64,000 nt of DNA from Georgenia satyanarayanai (GTDB taxonomy: Bacteria > Actinomycetota > Actinomycetes > Actinomycetales > Actinomycetaceae). The notes beneath the pieces are model-generated. The model was not told the DNA's origin and searched no databases. It was given only the letters and a program-made list of their open reading frames with translations. The translations under genes and the position numbers were made by a program. Where the stretch lies: positions 1-64,000 of the forward strand of contig NZ_JAMBNZ010000002.1 of the NCBI RefSeq assembly GCF_023715365.1, read 5' to 3'. Below are positions 42,921 to 57,030 of this stretch, in pieces. Numbering within the stretch: position 1 is the stretch's first letter; each line of letters starts with the position of its first letter.

Positions 42921-44236
42921 CCAGCCACCTCATCCGGGGCGCCGCGCCCCTGGGCGCCGAGCCCACCGACCTCCTCCTCGCCGACGGCGTCATCACCGCC
43001 ACCGGCCCCGACGCCGCCGCCCAGGCGGGCAGCGACGCCCACGTCGTCGACGCGGACGGTCTCGTCGCCCTGCCCGGGCTCGTCGACCTCCACACCCACC
43101 TGCGCGAGCCCGGCCGCGAGGACGCCGAGACCGTGTGGTCCGGCACCCGCGCCGCCGCGCTCGGCGGCTTCACCGCCGTCCACGCGATGGCCAACACCCA
43201 GCCGGTTGCCGACACCGCCGGCGTCGTCGAGCAGGTGTGGCGGCTGGGCCGCGAGGCCGGCTGGGCCGACGTGCTGCCGGTCGGCGCCGTCACCGTGGGG
43301 CTGGCGGGGGAGCAGCTCGCTGAGCTCGGGGCCATGGCCGCCTCCCAGGCCCGCGTGCGGGTCTTCTCCGACGACGGCCTGTGCGTGTGGGACCCCGTCC
43401 TCATGCGCCGGGCCCTGGAGTACGTCAAGGCCTTTGACGGCGTCATCGCCCAGCACGCCCAGGAGCCGCGCCTCACCGCGGGCGCCCAGATGAACGAGGG
43501 CGTCGTGTCCTCCGAGCTCGGGCTCACCGGCTGGCCGGCCGTCGCGGAGGAGGCGATCATCGCCCGCGACGTCCTCCTCGCCGAGCACGTCGGCTCCCGC
43601 GTGCACATCTGCCACCTGTCGACCGCCGGGTCCGTGGAGATCGTGCGCTGGGCCAAGGCCCGCGGCATCGACGTCACCGCCGAGGTCACCCCCCACCACC
43701 TGCTCCTCACCGACGAGCTCGCCCGCAGCTACGACCCGGTCTTCAAGGTCAACCCGCCGCTGCGCACGCAGGAGGACGTCCTCGCCCTGCGCGCCGCGCT
43801 GGCCGACGGCACGATCGACATCGTCGCCACCGACCACGCCCCGCACCCGGTGGAGGCGAAGGACTGCGAGTGGGCCGACGCCGCCTTCGGCATGACGGGC
43901 CTGGAGACCGCGCTGTCCGTCGTCGTCGAGACGATGGTCGAGCCCGGCCTGCTCGACTGGGCCGGCGTCGCCCGCGTGCTGTCGACGACGCCCGCCCGGA
44001 TCGGGCGCGTCGAGGGGCATGGGCGACCGATCGCCGTCGGGGAGCCGGCCAACCTCACCCTCGTGGACCCGGCCGCCCGCGTCGTCGTCGACGGCGCCCA
44101 GCAGGCGACCACCAGCCGCAACACCCCGTTCCAGGGCCGTACCCTTCCAGGGCGCGTCGTGGCCACGTTCCTCCGCGGGCGTGCGACCGTGCTCGACGCC
44201 CAGCCCGTCGCCAGCACCACAGGAGGAACCCGTTGA
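42917..44236 (+). CDS. pyrC: Dihydroorotase PyrC
   Basis: A 439-residue type I amidohydrolase. The metal ligands are in [34 protein letters not shown] and ATDHAPHP. It closes carbamoyl aspartate to dihydroorotate. The GTG overlaps the pyrB stop, and carA begins with a TTG overlapping its stop. pyrD is not encoded in the window. Confidence 0.96.
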
Positions 44237-45446
44237 GGAACCAGCGTGAGGACGCCCTGCTCGTCCTCGAGGACGGCTACGTCCTGTCCGGGCAGGCTTA
44301 CGCCGCCGAGGGCCGCACGGTCGGGGAGATCGTCTTCGCGACGGCGATGACGGGGTACCAGGAGACGGTCACCGACCCCTCCTACCACCGGCAGATCGTC
44401 ACGATGACCGCCCCGCACATCGGCAACACGGGCGCCAACGACGAGGACCAGGAGTCCACCCGCACCTGGGTGGCCGGGCTCGTCGTGCGCGAGCCCGCGC
44501 GGCGCGCCTCGAGCTGGCGCTCGACCCGTGAGTTCGAGGACGAGCTGCGCGAGCAGGGCGTCGTCGGCATCTGCCACCTCGACACCCGCGCCCTCACCCG
44601 TCACCTGCGCGACCGCGGCGTCATGCGCGCCGGGATCTTCTCCGGCTCCGCGCTGCCCGCCGGCGCGATGGGGCGGGACTCCTCCGCGATCAGCGTGCTC
44701 GTCGATCTCGTCCGCCAGGCGCCCGCGATGAGCGGCGCCGCCCTCGCCGGTGAGGTCTCCACCCAGGAGCGCTACGTCGTCGAGCCCAGCGGGGACTTCG
44801 CCGGCAGGGAGCCCGTCGCCGAGATCGTCGCCGTCGACCTCGGGATCAAGGCGCGCACCCCCGCCCAGCTCGCCGAGCGCGGCGCCCGCGTGCACGTCGT
44901 CCCGCAGCACACCACGCTCGCGCAGATCCTCGCCCTCGAGCCCGACGGCGTCTTCTTCTCCAACGGCCCCGGCGACCCGGGCAGCGCGGACCACGAGGTC
45001 GAGGTGCTGCGCGGGGTCCTGGCCCAGGGGCTGCCCTTCTTCGGGATCTGCTTCGGCAACCAGCTCCTCGGTCGCGCCCTCGGCTACGGCACCTACAAGC
45101 TCGACTACGGTCACCGCGGCGTCAACCAGCCCGTCCTCGACCGCGCCACCGGCAAGGTCGAGATCACCGCGCACAACCACGGCTTCGCCGTCGACGCGCC
45201 CGTGGGCGAGGAGAGCGTCGCCCCTTACGACGACGGCCGCTTCGGCCGCGTCGAGGTCTCCCACATCAGCCTCAACGACGGGGTCGTCGAGGGCCTGCGC
45301 GCCCTGGACATCCCCGCGTTCTCCGTCCAGTACCACCCCGAGGCGGCCGCCGGCCCGCACGACGCCGCCCACCTGTTCGACCGCTTCCTCGAGCTCGTCG
45401 CCGCCCGGCGGCAGACGCGCTCCCAGACGACCGGAGAGGACGCCTG

Positions 45447-45447
<1 letters not shown>
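44233..45447 (+). CDS. carA: Carbamoyl phosphate synthase small subunit CarA
   Basis: A 404-residue glutaminase subunit. The N-terminal domain has [17 protein letters not shown] and [15 protein letters not shown]. The class I glutaminase domain has the nucleophile in [12 protein letters not shown] and the His/Glu pair in [13 protein letters not shown]. It supplies ammonia to CarB. The TTG at 44233 is chosen because AGGAGG is 6 bases upstream and it overlaps the pyrC stop. The stop shares one base with the carB ATG. Confidence 0.95.
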
Positions 45448-48730
<3,283 letters not shown>

Positions 48731-48734
<4 letters not shown>

Positions 48735-49669
48735 GCGCCACACCCCCCTCCGCCGACAGCCGGATTCCTCCGGCCGGCAACGCCACCCCTCCCGCCGACA
48801 GCCGGATCTTGCCCGGCGGGCCGGTGCCCTTCGGCACCCGGCTCGCCGCGGCGATGGCCGAGCACGGGCCGGTGTGCGTGGGCGTCGACCCCCACCCCGG
48901 CCTGCTGGAGGCGTGGCGGCTGCCCGACGACGCGGCGGGCTTGCGCGAGTTCGCGATGCGCGTCGTCGAGGTGCTCGGGGGGCGGGTGGCGGCGCTCAAG
49001 CCGCAGTCGGCGCTCTTCGAGCGGCACGGCTCGGCGGGCGTCGCCGTCCTCGAGGACGTCCTCGCGGCCTGCCGCGACACCGGCACGCTGAGCGTCCTCG
49101 ACGTCAAGCGCGGGGACATCGGCTCCACCATGGCCGGCTACGCCCACGCGTACCTCGCCGACGGCGCGCCTTTGGCCGCGGACGCGATCACCCTGTCCCC
49201 GTACCTCGGGCTCGGCTCCCTCGCGCCCGCCGTCGAGCTCGCTCACGCCACCGGCAGGGGAGTGTTCGTCCTGGCCCTCACCTCCAACCCGGAGGGAGCC
49301 GCGGTGCAGCACGCCGTCGGTACCGACGGGCGCTCGGTGGCTGCCGGGATCGTCGACGGCGTGGGCGCGCTCAACACGAGCGGCCCGGCACCCACGGGGC
49401 TCGGCTCGGTGGGTCTCGTCGTCGGCGCCACCATCGGCGACGCCGCACGCCGGCTCGGCATCGACCTCGCCGGCTCCCGGGCCCCGCTGCTCGCCCCCGG
49501 CTTCGGCGCCCAGGGCGCCGGGCGTGCGGAGGTGGCCGAGGTCTTCGCCGGGGCGGAGCAGGCGGTGCTCGCCAGCACCTCGCGCGCCGTCCTCGCCGCA
49601 GGCCCGGACGGCCTGGCCGCCGCCGCTGAGCGGGCGGTCGCCGAGGTGCGCGACGCCCTCGCCGGCTGA
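48731..49669 (+). CDS. pyrF: Orotidine 5'-phosphate decarboxylase PyrF (type 2)
   Basis: A 312-residue protein; the enzyme proper starts at about residue 32 ([26 protein letters not shown]). The catalytic motif is [11 protein letters not shown], with phosphate-binding and C-terminal parts LALTSNPEG and LAPGFGAQG. The first 31 residues consist largely of two copies of a dispersed repeat ([10 protein letters not shown] and [10 protein letters not shown]) and are not part of the family fold. Translation may begin at the GTG at 48731, overlapping carB, or at the in-frame GTG at 48824; only the first has operon-style coupling. It converts OMP to UMP. Confidence 0.92.
48749..48814 (+). repeat. Paired dispersed repeat at the 5' end of pyrF
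   Basis: Copies at 48749-48772 and 48791-48814 share the core CCGCCGACAGCCGGAT with the pair in the ABC exporter gene. They are 42 bases apart and read in the same frame (ADSRI). Divergence from the exporter copies is 2 to 3 bases in 24. Confidence 0.75.
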
Positions 49670-49833
49670 CCGGCCGCCGCCGCCGGTGGCGCAGAGCCGC
49701 GAAGTGTGGTGAGGACGACCCGGGCGCCCGCGGGGGGCCGGCTCCCCGGCCTCGCAGGTACTGGCACACTGAGCTGGTCGCTGGGTACCTTGCCCTCAGC
49801 CCCTCCCGTGTCCCCGTCCCCGAGGTGATGAAC

Positions 49834-50145
49834 GTGGCTCTGCCCTCCTTGACCCCCGAGCAACGCGCCGCCGCGCTGGCCAAGGCAGCGGCCGCCCGCA
49901 CCCGCCGGGCCGAGGTGAAGAACCGCCTCAAGTACTCCCAGACCTCCCTCTCCCAGGTCATCGCCGACGCCGCCGACGACGAGGCGCTCGGCAAGATGCG
50001 CGTCGTCGAGCTGCTCGAGTCCCTCCCTGGTGTCGGCAAGGTGAAGAGCCGGGCGATCATAGCCGAGGTCGGCATTTCCGAGGCCCGCCGCGTGCGCGGG
50101 CTGGGGCACAACCAGGTCCAGTCCCTCGTCGAGCGGTTCGGGTGA
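49834..50145 (+). CDS. mihF: Actinobacterial integration host factor mIHF
   Basis: A 103-residue nucleoid protein. The long N-terminal helix region is [20 protein letters not shown], and the H2TH DNA-binding part is [18 protein letters not shown] followed by [10 protein letters not shown]. It bends and compacts DNA and is essential in mycobacteria. The GTG at 49834 gives [11 protein letters not shown], the standard N-terminus, with GAGGTG 6 bases upstream; the GTG at 49825 and the ATG at 49828 are less likely. It overlaps gmk by 4 bases. Confidence 0.96.
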   Translation: MALPSLTPEQRAAALAKAAAARTRRAEVKNRLKYSQTSLSQVIADAADDEALGKMRVVELLESLPGVGKVKSRAIIAEVGISEARRVRGLGHNQVQSLVERFG

Positions 50146-50729
50146 CCGTGCCCACCACCTCTCCCGCCTCCGCGGCGCGGCTCACCGTCCTCGCCGGGCC
50201 CACCGCCGTCGGCAAGGGCACCGTCTCCGCCGACATCCGCCGCCGCTACCCCCGCGTGTGGCTGTCGGTCTCCGCCACCACCCGCGCGCCACGCCCCGGT
50301 GAGGTCGACGGCGTCCATTACCACTTCGTCTCCGAGGAGGAGTTCGAGCGGATGATCGCCGACGGCGAGCTCCTCGAGTGGGCCGTCGTCCACGGCCAGA
50401 ACCGCTACGGCACCCCGCGCGGCCCCGTCGAGGAGCAGCTGCGCAGCGGCGAGCCCGCGCTCCTGGAGATCGACCTCCAGGGCGCGCGCCAGGTGCGCAG
50501 GACCATGCCCAACGCCCACTTCGTCTTCCTCGCCCCGCCCTCCTTCGAGGAGCTCGAGCGCCGGCTCGTGGGCCGCGGTACGGAGGGCCCGGAGGAGCGC
50601 GAGCGCCGCCTGCGCACCGCCCGGGAGGAGCTCGCGCACGCCGACGAGTTCGACGACGTCGTCGTCAACGACGTCGTGACACGCGCCACCGACGAGCTCG
50701 TCTCCCTCATGGGCCTGGCAACCGAGTAG
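50142..50729 (+). CDS. gmk: Guanylate kinase Gmk
   Basis: A 195-residue enzyme converting GMP to GDP. The P-loop is [11 protein letters not shown], and the GMP-binding region is [19 protein letters not shown] with [38 protein letters not shown] completes the site. The GTG overlaps the mihF stop. The rpoZ -10 hexamer TAGACT (50727-50732) begins in its stop codon. Confidence 0.97.
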   Translation: MTVPTTSPASAARLTVLAGPTAVGKGTVSADIRRRYPRVWLSVSATTRAPRPGEVDGVHYHFVSEEEFERMIADGELLEWAVVHGQNRYGTPRGPVEEQLRSGEPALLEIDLQGARQVRRTMPNAHFVFLAPPSFEELERRLVGRGTEGPEERERRLRTAREELAHADEFDDVVVNDVVTRATDELVSLMGLATE

Positions 50730-50788
50730 ACTGGGACGTTGCGCGTGCCCGGTGCAGGCGCGCCCCGAAACGAACACGTGAGGTGAGC

Positions 50789-51052
50789 ATGTCCGGAACC
50801 GTTGCCCAGCCCGTTGGCATCACCAACCCCCCGATCGACAAGCTGCTCGAGGCGGCGGACTCCAAGTACGCCCTCGTCATCTACGGCGCCAAGCGCGCCC
50901 GTCAGATCAACGCCTACAACTCCCAGCTCCAGGAGGGGCTGCTCGAGTTCGTCGGCCCGCTCGTCCCGCACGGCCAGACCGACAAGCCTTTGTCGATCGC
51001 GCTGCGCGAGATCAACGAGGGACTGCTGACGGTCAACCCGACCCAGGAGTGA
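50789..51052 (+). CDS. rpoZ: RNA polymerase omega subunit RpoZ
   Basis: An 87-residue small subunit that helps assemble beta' into RNA polymerase. Conserved segments are [32 protein letters not shown] and [25 protein letters not shown] precedes the ATG. The gene likely has its own promoter inside the end of gmk and overlaps coaBC by 4 bases. Confidence 0.96.
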   Translation: MSGTVAQPVGITNPPIDKLLEAADSKYALVIYGAKRARQINAYNSQLQEGLLEFVGPLVPHGQTDKPLSIALREINEGLLTVNPTQE

Positions 51053-52272
51053 GCGTGCCGGGGGCGACCGGGCTGCGCGTCCTCCTCGGCGTCACCGGGG
51101 GGATCGCCGCCTACAAGGCGGTCTTCGTCCTGCGTGCGCTGCGCGAGGCCGGGCACCGCGTCCGCGTCGTCCCCACCGAGGCCGCCCTCGAGTTCGTCGG
51201 GCGGCCCACCTGGGAGGCGCTGTCCGGTGAGCCGGTGACGACGAGCGTCTTCGACGGCGCCACGGGGGTCGACCACGTCGCGCTCGGCCGCAGCGCCGAC
51301 CTCGTCGTCGTCGCCCCCGCCACCGCGGACCTGCTCTCGCGGGCCGCGACCGGCCGGGCGGACGACCTCCTGACGACGACGCTCCTCACCGTCACCGCCC
51401 CCGTGCTGCTCGCCCCGGCGATGCACACGGAGATGTGGCAGCACCCGGCGACGGTCGCGAACGTCGCCACCCTCCGCGCCCGCGGCGTCACGGTCCTCGA
51501 GCCCGACTCCGGGCGCCTCACCGGCGCCGACACCGGCCCCGGCCGGCTGCCCGAGCCGGAGGCCATCACCGCCGCCGCCCTCGCGCTCGTCGCGCCGCAG
51601 GACCTGGCGGGGCGCGCCGTCGTCGTCAGCGCCGGCGGCACCCGCGAGCCGCTCGACCCGGTCCGCTACCTCGGCAACCGGTCCTCGGGCCGGCAGGGTG
51701 CGGCGATCGCCCGGGAGGCCGCCCGCCGCGGCGCCCGGGTGACCTTGCTCGCCGCCTCCGTCGACGAGGCGGCCCGTCGCGCCGCCCAGCACCCCGCCGT
51801 CGACGTCGTCGAGGTCGAGACGACGCGCGAGCTCGCCGACGCCGTCGACACCGCCACCGCCGACGCGGACGTCCTCGTCATGGCCGCCGCCGTCGCCGAC
51901 TTCCGCCCCGCGACGACCGCGGAGCGCAAGATCAAAAAGGACGGCTCCGCGCCGCAGGCGGTCGAGCTCGTCGAGAACCCCGACATCCTCGCGACCGTCG
52001 CCCACCGCGAGCGGGAGCGGCTCGTCGTCGTCGGCTTCGCCGCCGAGACGGGGGACGCCGGCGAGGTCCTCGAGCTCGGACGTGCCAAGGCGCGCCGCAA
52101 GGGCGCCGACCTGCTCGCCGTCAACGCCGTCGGCCAGGGCCGCGGCTTCGGTAACGTCGCCAACGCCGTCACCGTGCTCGACGGTGCGGGCGAGGTGGTC
52201 GGCGAGGCTGCCGGGAGCAAGGACGACGTCGCGCGCGGCCTGTGGGACCTCGTCGTGCCCCGCCTGCGCTGA
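51049..52272 (+). CDS. coaBC: Bifunctional phosphopantothenoylcysteine synthetase/decarboxylase CoaBC
   Basis: A 407-residue flavoprotein for coenzyme A synthesis. The N-terminal CoaC half has [13 protein letters not shown], the active-site His in [31 protein letters not shown] and the PAMHTEMW motif (His where many bacteria have Asn). The CoaB half has [32 protein letters not shown] and KIKK with the conserved Lys. The GTG overlaps the rpoZ stop. Confidence 0.96.
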   Translation: MSVPGATGLRVLLGVTGGIAAYKAVFVLRALREAGHRVRVVPTEAALEFVGRPTWEALSGEPVTTSVFDGATGVDHVALGRSADLVVVAPATADLLSRAATGRADDLLTTTLLTVTAPVLLAPAMHTEMWQHPATVANVATLRARGVTVLEPDSGRLTGADTGPGRLPEPEAITAAALALVAPQDLAGRAVVVSAGGTREPLDPVRYLGNRSSGRQGAAIAREAARRGARVTLLAASVDEAARRAAQHPAVDVVEVETTRELADAVDTATADADVLVMAAAVADFRPATTAERKIKKDGSAPQAVELVENPDILATVAHRERERLVVVGFAAETGDAGEVLELGRAKARRKGADLLAVNAVGQGRGFGNVANAVTVLDGAGEVVGEAAGSKDDVARGLWDLVVPRLR

Positions 52273-52274
52273 AC

Positions 52275-52280
52275 TAGGAT
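52275..52280 (+). promoter_or_regulatory. -10 element of a probably leaderless metK transcript
   Basis: TAGGAT lies 6 bases before the metK GTG (52287), overlapping the region just after the coaBC stop. No ribosome site and no SAM riboswitch are seen. Confidence 0.55.
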
Positions 52281-52286
52281 CGACCG

Positions 52287-53492
52287 GTGACCTCCAAGCC
52301 CAACCTGCGTCTGTTCACCTCCGAGTCGGTGACCGAGGGCCACCCCGACAAGGTGTGCGACCGGATCTCCGACTCCATCCTCGATGCGATCCTCCGGGAG
52401 GACCCCCGGGCGCGGGTGGCGGTCGAGACGCTCGTGACGACCGGGCTGGTGACCGTCGCCGGTGAGGTGACGACCACCGCCTACGTTGAGATCCCGCAGC
52501 TCGTGCGCGCCGAGGTCAACGCGATCGGCTACACCTCCTCCGCCATCGGCTTCGACGGGAAGTCCTGCGGCGTGCAGGTGTCGATCGGCCAGCAGTCCCC
52601 GGACATCGCCACCGGCGTGGACACCTCGTGGGAGGACCGCGCCGGCGAGAGCCGCGACCGGTACGACGCGCAGGGCGCCGGGGACCAGGGCTTCATGGTC
52701 GGCTACGCGAGCGACGACACCCCCCAGCTCATGCCGCTGCCGATCTGGCTCGCGCACCGCCTCGCCGAGCGGCTCACCCACGTGCGCAAGGAGGGGATCG
52801 TCCCCGGCCTGCGCCCCGACGGCAAGACCCAGGTGACCATCGCCTACGACGGCGACCGTCCCGTCGCCCTCGACTCCCTCGTCGTCTCCACCCAGCACGA
52901 CGCCGACGTCACCACCGAGTGGCTGCGCTCCGCCGTCGCCGCGGAGGTCGTCGCGCCCGTGCTCGCCGAGCACGCCGGTGGGCTCGACACGGCCGGGCAC
53001 ACGCTCTACGTCAACCCGACCGGCAAGTTCGTCGTCGGTGGGCCCATGGGCGACGCCGGACTCACCGGTCGCAAGATCATCGTCGACACCTACGGGGGCA
53101 TGGCCCGTCACGGCGGGGGAGCCTTCTCCGGCAAGGACCCGTCGAAGGTGGACCGCTCGGCGTCCTACGCCACCCGCTGGGTGGCGAAGAACGTCGTCGC
53201 CGCCGGGTTGGCCCGCCGCTGCGAGGTGCACGTCGCCTACGCCATCGGCAAGGCGCACCCGGTGGGGCTGTACGTCGAGACCTTCGGGACCGAGACCGTC
53301 GCCGTCGAGAAGATCAACGCCGCGATCAGCGAGGTCTTCGACCTGCGCCCCGCCGCGATCGTCGACGCGCTCGACCTGCTGCGCCCGATCTACCGCGACA
53401 CCAGCGCCTACGGGCACTTCGGGCGCGAGCTGCCAAGCTTCACCTGGGAGCGCACCGACCGCGTCGAGGAGCTGCGCCGCGCCGTCGGCTGA
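52287..53492 (+). CDS. metK: S-adenosylmethionine synthetase MetK
   Basis: A 401-residue enzyme making SAM from ATP and methionine. Landmarks are [19 protein letters not shown] (ATP), [42 protein letters not shown] and [10 protein letters not shown]. Length is typical. It is expressed from its own promoter behind coaBC. Confidence 0.97.
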   Translation: MTSKPNLRLFTSESVTEGHPDKVCDRISDSILDAILREDPRARVAVETLVTTGLVTVAGEVTTTAYVEIPQLVRAEVNAIGYTSSAIGFDGKSCGVQVSIGQQSPDIATGVDTSWEDRAGESRDRYDAQGAGDQGFMVGYASDDTPQLMPLPIWLAHRLAERLTHVRKEGIVPGLRPDGKTQVTIAYDGDRPVALDSLVVSTQHDADVTTEWLRSAVAAEVVAPVLAEHAGGLDTAGHTLYVNPTGKFVVGGPMGDAGLTGRKIIVDTYGGMARHGGGAFSGKDPSKVDRSASYATRWVAKNVVAAGLARRCEVHVAYAIGKAHPVGLYVETFGTETVAVEKINAAISEVFDLRPAAIVDALDLLRPIYRDTSAYGHFGRELPSFTWERTDRVEELRRAVG

Positions 53493-53581
53493 GGTCCCTC
53501 GGGGGCCGGACCGCGCCCTGCCTGTGGACGACCACCGCGGTGTCGGTGGCCCGTGGTGAGATGGGAGCGGAGGTGAGACCG

Positions 53582-55612
53582 GTGCACCAGCCCGCCCTGC
53601 TCGAGCAGACCGTCGCCGTGCGCACGGTCTCCGGCGCCGAGGCGGCGGGTGTCGAGCTGCCCGTCGCACGGGTGGCGGTCGACATGTCGCTGCCCCACCT
53701 GGACCGTCCCTTCGACTACCGCGTGACGCCGGAGCAGGAAGCCGCCGCCCAGCCCGGCACCCGCGTCTCGGTGCGCTTCGCGGGCAAGGACCGCACCGGT
53801 TACGTCCTCGAGCGCGCCGCCACCACCGACCACCACGGCACACTCATGCCGCTGCGCCGCGTGGTGTCCGCGCTGCCGGTCCTCACCCCGGAGATCGCCG
53901 CGCTGTGCCGGGCGGTGGCGGACCGCTACGCCGGCTCCCTGATGGACGTCGTCCGGCTCGCGGTGCCCCCGCGGCACGCGACCACCGAGAAGACCGTCCT
54001 GGAGGGCACGGCCGCCGACCGCACCGGCACCACCGCCGCGCACCTGCCCGGGACTGCGTGGGACCACTACGTCGGGGGAGCGGCCTACGTGCGGCGCCTC
54101 GCGGCCGGGGAGTCGCCCCGCGCGGTGTGGTCGGCGCTGCCGGCGCACGGGCCGGGTGTCCCCGACCGCCTCGCCTCGATCGCCGATGCCGCCGCCGCCG
54201 CCCTCGCCTCCGGCCGCGGGGTCGTCGTCGTCGTGCCCTCGGCCCACGAGGCCGAGGTCGTCGAGGCGGCGCTCACCGCGGCCCTGCCGGGGGAGCCGGT
54301 CGTGTCGCTGCAGGCCGACCACGGCCCCTCGCGCCGCTACCGGGCCTTTGTCCGGCTGCTCACGGGACAGGCACGCGTCGTCGTCGGCACGCGGGCGGCG
54401 GCCTTCGCGCCCGTCCAGCGCGTGGGCCTGCTCGTGTGCTGGGACGACGGCGACGACCTCCTCGCCGAGCCGCGCGCGCCCTACCCGCACGCCCGTGAGG
54501 TGCTCACACTGCGCGCCGCCCAGGAGGGCGCCGGGCTGCTGCTCGGCGGGTGGACACGGAGCGTGGAGGCAGGGCTGCTCGTCGCCACCGGCTGGGCCGC
54601 CTCCGTCACCGCCTCGCGCGCCACGGTGCGCGAGCGCACGCCGCGGATCGAGGCGCCGGGGGAGGTCGACCTCGCCCGGGAGGGGCCGGCGGCGGCCGCC
54701 CGGATCCCGCGCCCGGCGTGGGAGCTCGTGCGCAAGGCGCTGGAGAAAGGTCCGGTCCTCGTCCAGGTGCCGCGTTCCGGCTACCTGCCCGTCGTCGCCT
54801 GCCAGGGCTGCCGCGAACCTGCCCGCTGCCGTGAGTGTCACGGCCCGCTCCAGCTCGGCGGGCGCACGAGCGTGCCCTCGTGCCGCTGGTGCGGGCGCCC
54901 GGACCGCACCTGGGCCTGCCCCACCTGTGGGAGCTCCGCCATGCGTGCGAGCCGCGTGGGCTCGGCGCGCACCGCCGAGGAGCTCGGCCGTGCCTTCCCC
55001 AAGGTGCCGGTCGTGCTCTCCGGCGCGCGTGCCGACCACGGGATCGTGCGGGAGGTGGACGAGAAGGCGCGCGTCGTCGTCGCCACGCCCGGTGCCGAGC
55101 CGGTCGCCAGGGGCGGCTACCAGGGCGCGCTGCTGCTCGACGCCGCCGCCGTGTCGGGCCGTCAGGACCTCGCCGCGCCGTCCGAGGCGCTGCGCCGCTG
55201 GCTGGCGGCGGCGGCCCTCGTGCGGCCGGCGTCCGAGGGGGGCCGGGTCATGCTCCTCGGCGATCCCGCACCCATTCCCGGCCAGGCACTCGTGCGGTGG
55301 GACCCGGCCGGCTTCGCGGAGCGGGAGCTCGCCGAGCGGCACGAGCTCCACCTCCCGCCCGCCAGCCGCATGGCCTCGGTCCGCGGCAGCGCCCGCGCCG
55401 TCGCGAGCCTGCTGCGTTACCTCGAGCGGCCCCACGGCGTCGAGGTCCTCGGTCCCGTGCCGTTCTCGGAGGAGGAGGTCCAGGCGCTCGTGCGCAGCGA
55501 CCTGGGGCAGGGGAGCCGGCTCACCAAGGCGCTGGCGCAGGCCGCTGCCGTGCGCAGCGCCCACAAGGAGCCGGACTCCGTCCGCATCCAGGTGGATCCC
55601 ACCGAGCTGTGA
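53582..55612 (+). CDS. priA: Primosomal protein N' PriA-like, ATPase-degenerate actinobacterial type
   Basis: A 676-residue protein with the PriA domain order: N-terminal 3'BD (PVARVAVDMSLPHLDRPFDYRV, split as family start), winged helix, helicase-like core, zinc region and C-terminal domain. The zinc cysteines are in ACQGCREPARCRECHGPL, CRWCG and CPTCG. The Walker A loop expected after the winged helix is absent (GVVVVVPSAHEAEVVEAAL), and the DEAH-like position reads CWDDGDD, so helicase activity is doubtful. This is known for actinobacterial PriA. The GTG at 53582 has GGAGG 8 bases upstream; the ATG at 53561 is possible. Confidence 0.88.
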   Translation: MHQPALLEQTVAVRTVSGAEAAGVELPVARVAVDMSLPHLDRPFDYRVTPEQEAAAQPGTRVSVRFAGKDRTGYVLERAATTDHHGTLMPLRRVVSALPVLTPEIAALCRAVADRYAGSLMDVVRLAVPPRHATTEKTVLEGTAADRTGTTAAHLPGTAWDHYVGGAAYVRRLAAGESPRAVWSALPAHGPGVPDRLASIADAAAAALASGRGVVVVVPSAHEAEVVEAALTAALPGEPVVSLQADHGPSRRYRAFVRLLTGQARVVVGTRAAAFAPVQRVGLLVCWDDGDDLLAEPRAPYPHAREVLTLRAAQEGAGLLLGGWTRSVEAGLLVATGWAASVTASRATVRERTPRIEAPGEVDLAREGPAAAARIPRPAWELVRKALEKGPVLVQVPRSGYLPVVACQGCREPARCRECHGPLQLGGRTSVPSCRWCGRPDRTWACPTCGSSAMRASRVGSARTAEELGRAFPKVPVVLSGARADHGIVREVDEKARVVVATPGAEPVARGGYQGALLLDAAAVSGRQDLAAPSEALRRWLAAAALVRPASEGGRVMLLGDPAPIPGQALVRWDPAGFAERELAERHELHLPPASRMASVRGSARAVASLLRYLERPHGVEVLGPVPFSEEEVQALVRSDLGQGSRLTKALAQAAAVRSAHKEPDSVRIQVDPTEL

Positions 55613-55661
55613 CGCGCGGCCACGGGTCGTGGCCATGGTGGACGCGATTTCGCGGCCGCCC

Positions 55662-55917
55662 ATGACGGTGCCGTACGTCTTCCTCCCGGGCGCTGCCCGG
55701 GAGGTACTGCACTTCTACGGCGGGGTCTGCGGATGCTCGGCACAGCCGCACACGCTCGAGGACTTCGGGAGGACGGACGGCCCTCCCGAGGCGATCGCCG
55801 AGGGTGTGCTCTGCGACGGACCGCTCACCCTGGACGCCGAGCCACCGACGGGCAGGTCGTCGTCGACCGTCACGGCGTGCCTGGCTCGTCGGCTACGAGG
55901 AGGACGAGACGGGCTGA
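55662..55917 (+). pseudogene. Broken PhnB-like VOC (glyoxalase-fold) gene
   Basis: The N-terminal part reads TVPYVFLPGAAREVLHFYGG and HTLEDFGRTDGPPEAIAEGV, the normal start of a PhnB/VOC family protein. At the C-terminal end, DGQVVVDRHGVP is followed, one base out of frame, by WLVGYEEDETG and a stop. This matches the family's final strand, but roughly the middle half is missing. Both an internal deletion and a frameshift are therefore needed to explain it. It lies between priA and the IS30 insertion; the IS itself did not cause the damage. Confidence 0.7.
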
Positions 55918-55950
55918 CCGTCCGCAGGCCCGACCGCGGCGATCTCACTC

Positions 55951-55979
55951 GGCGGTGTCATAGCGTCGTAGCAACAGTG
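55951..55979 (+). repeat. IS30 left terminal inverted repeat
   Basis: GGCGGTGTCA-TA-GCGTCGTAGCAAC plus four more bases, inverted relative to 57009-57037. Confidence 0.85.
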
Positions 55980-56001
55980 CTGGTTGGGTGAGGGGTTGCT
56001 G

Positions 56002-57030
56002 GTGGGACGCAGGATGCTGACGGCGACGGATCGGGCGGAGATCTCCACGGGGCTCAAGGCGGGGTGGACGGTGCGCAGGATCGCCGAGTACCTCGACCGT
56101 TCCCCGTCGGTGGTCTCGCGTGAGATCCGGCGTAACTCGACGAAGACGCGCGGGTACAAGATGGTCACCGCGGACTGCCGGGCCCAGCGACGCCGGTCGC
56201 GTCCCCAGAAGGGGAAGGTCGAGGCCGATCCGGTGCTGCGCGCCCGGGTGCTGGCCGATCTGAAGCACTCACGTACTCCGCGTCAGGTCGCCGGACGCTT
56301 GCACCTGGAGGGCCGGGACGAGAGCGTGGGCCTGATGAAGGGTTCGGTGCCGGCCGGTGGCAGGACGGTCAGCCACGAGGCGATCTACCGGTTCATCTAC
56401 GCCCTGCCCAAGGGTGAGCTCGCGGCGCACGGGGTGATGCTGCGCTCCAAGCGCACCCGGCGCCGCGCACCCAGGCCGCTGGGCCAGCGCGGGGCGCCGA
56501 TCGTGGGGATGGTCAGCATCGATGACCGCGAGGACCTGGCCCAGCGGCGCGTGCCGGGCCACTGGGAGGGCGATCTGGTGATCGGCGCCCACGGCCGCTC
56601 TGCGGCCGCGACGCTGGTTGAGCGCACGACGAGGTTCACCACGATCTTGGCGCTGCCGGCGGGCAAGGACAGTGAGCACCTCGCCGACGCGTTGATCGAC
56701 AACGCCGACGAGCTGCCCGCGATGATGCGCAAGTCGCTGACCTGGGACCAGGGCTCTGAGATGGCCAAGCACGCCGCCCTGACCCTGGCGACGCAGATGC
56801 CGGTCTACTTCGCTCACCCGCACTCCCCGTGGGAGCGCGGCACCAACGAGAACACCAACGGCCTCATCCGCGAGTACCTGCCCAAGGGCACCGCGATCCC
56901 GGCACACCAGCCCTACCTGACCTCGATCGCTGAAGAGCTCAACGAACGCCCCCGCGCCATCCTCGGCTACCTCACTCCACGCGAAGCCTTCGAACGCCTT
57001 CTCACCGACAGCGTTGCTACGACGCCTTGA
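56002..57030 (+). CDS. IS30-family transposase
   Basis: A 342-residue DDE transposase. An N-terminal helix-turn-helix (LTATDRAEISTGLKAGWTVR followed by SPSVVSREIRRN) recognises the element ends. The catalytic acids are in GHWEGDLVIGAH, TWDQGSEMAKH and ERGTNENTNGLIREYLPKG, matching the IS30 D-D-E signature. The frame is intact and of full length. The GTG at 56002 has GAGGGG 6 bases upstream; a TTG at 55984 is also open. The 3' end overlaps the last 14 bases of the opposite EamA gene. Confidence 0.93.
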   Translation: MGRRMLTATDRAEISTGLKAGWTVRRIAEYLDRSPSVVSREIRRNSTKTRGYKMVTADCRAQRRRSRPQKGKVEADPVLRARVLADLKHSRTPRQVAGRLHLEGRDESVGLMKGSVPAGGRTVSHEAIYRFIYALPKGELAAHGVMLRSKRTRRRAPRPLGQRGAPIVGMVSIDDREDLAQRRVPGHWEGDLVIGAHGRSAAATLVERTTRFTTILALPAGKDSEHLADALIDNADELPAMMRKSLTWDQGSEMAKHAALTLATQMPVYFAHPHSPWERGTNENTNGLIREYLPKGTAIPAHQPYLTSIAEELNERPRAILGYLTPREAFERLLTDSVATTP

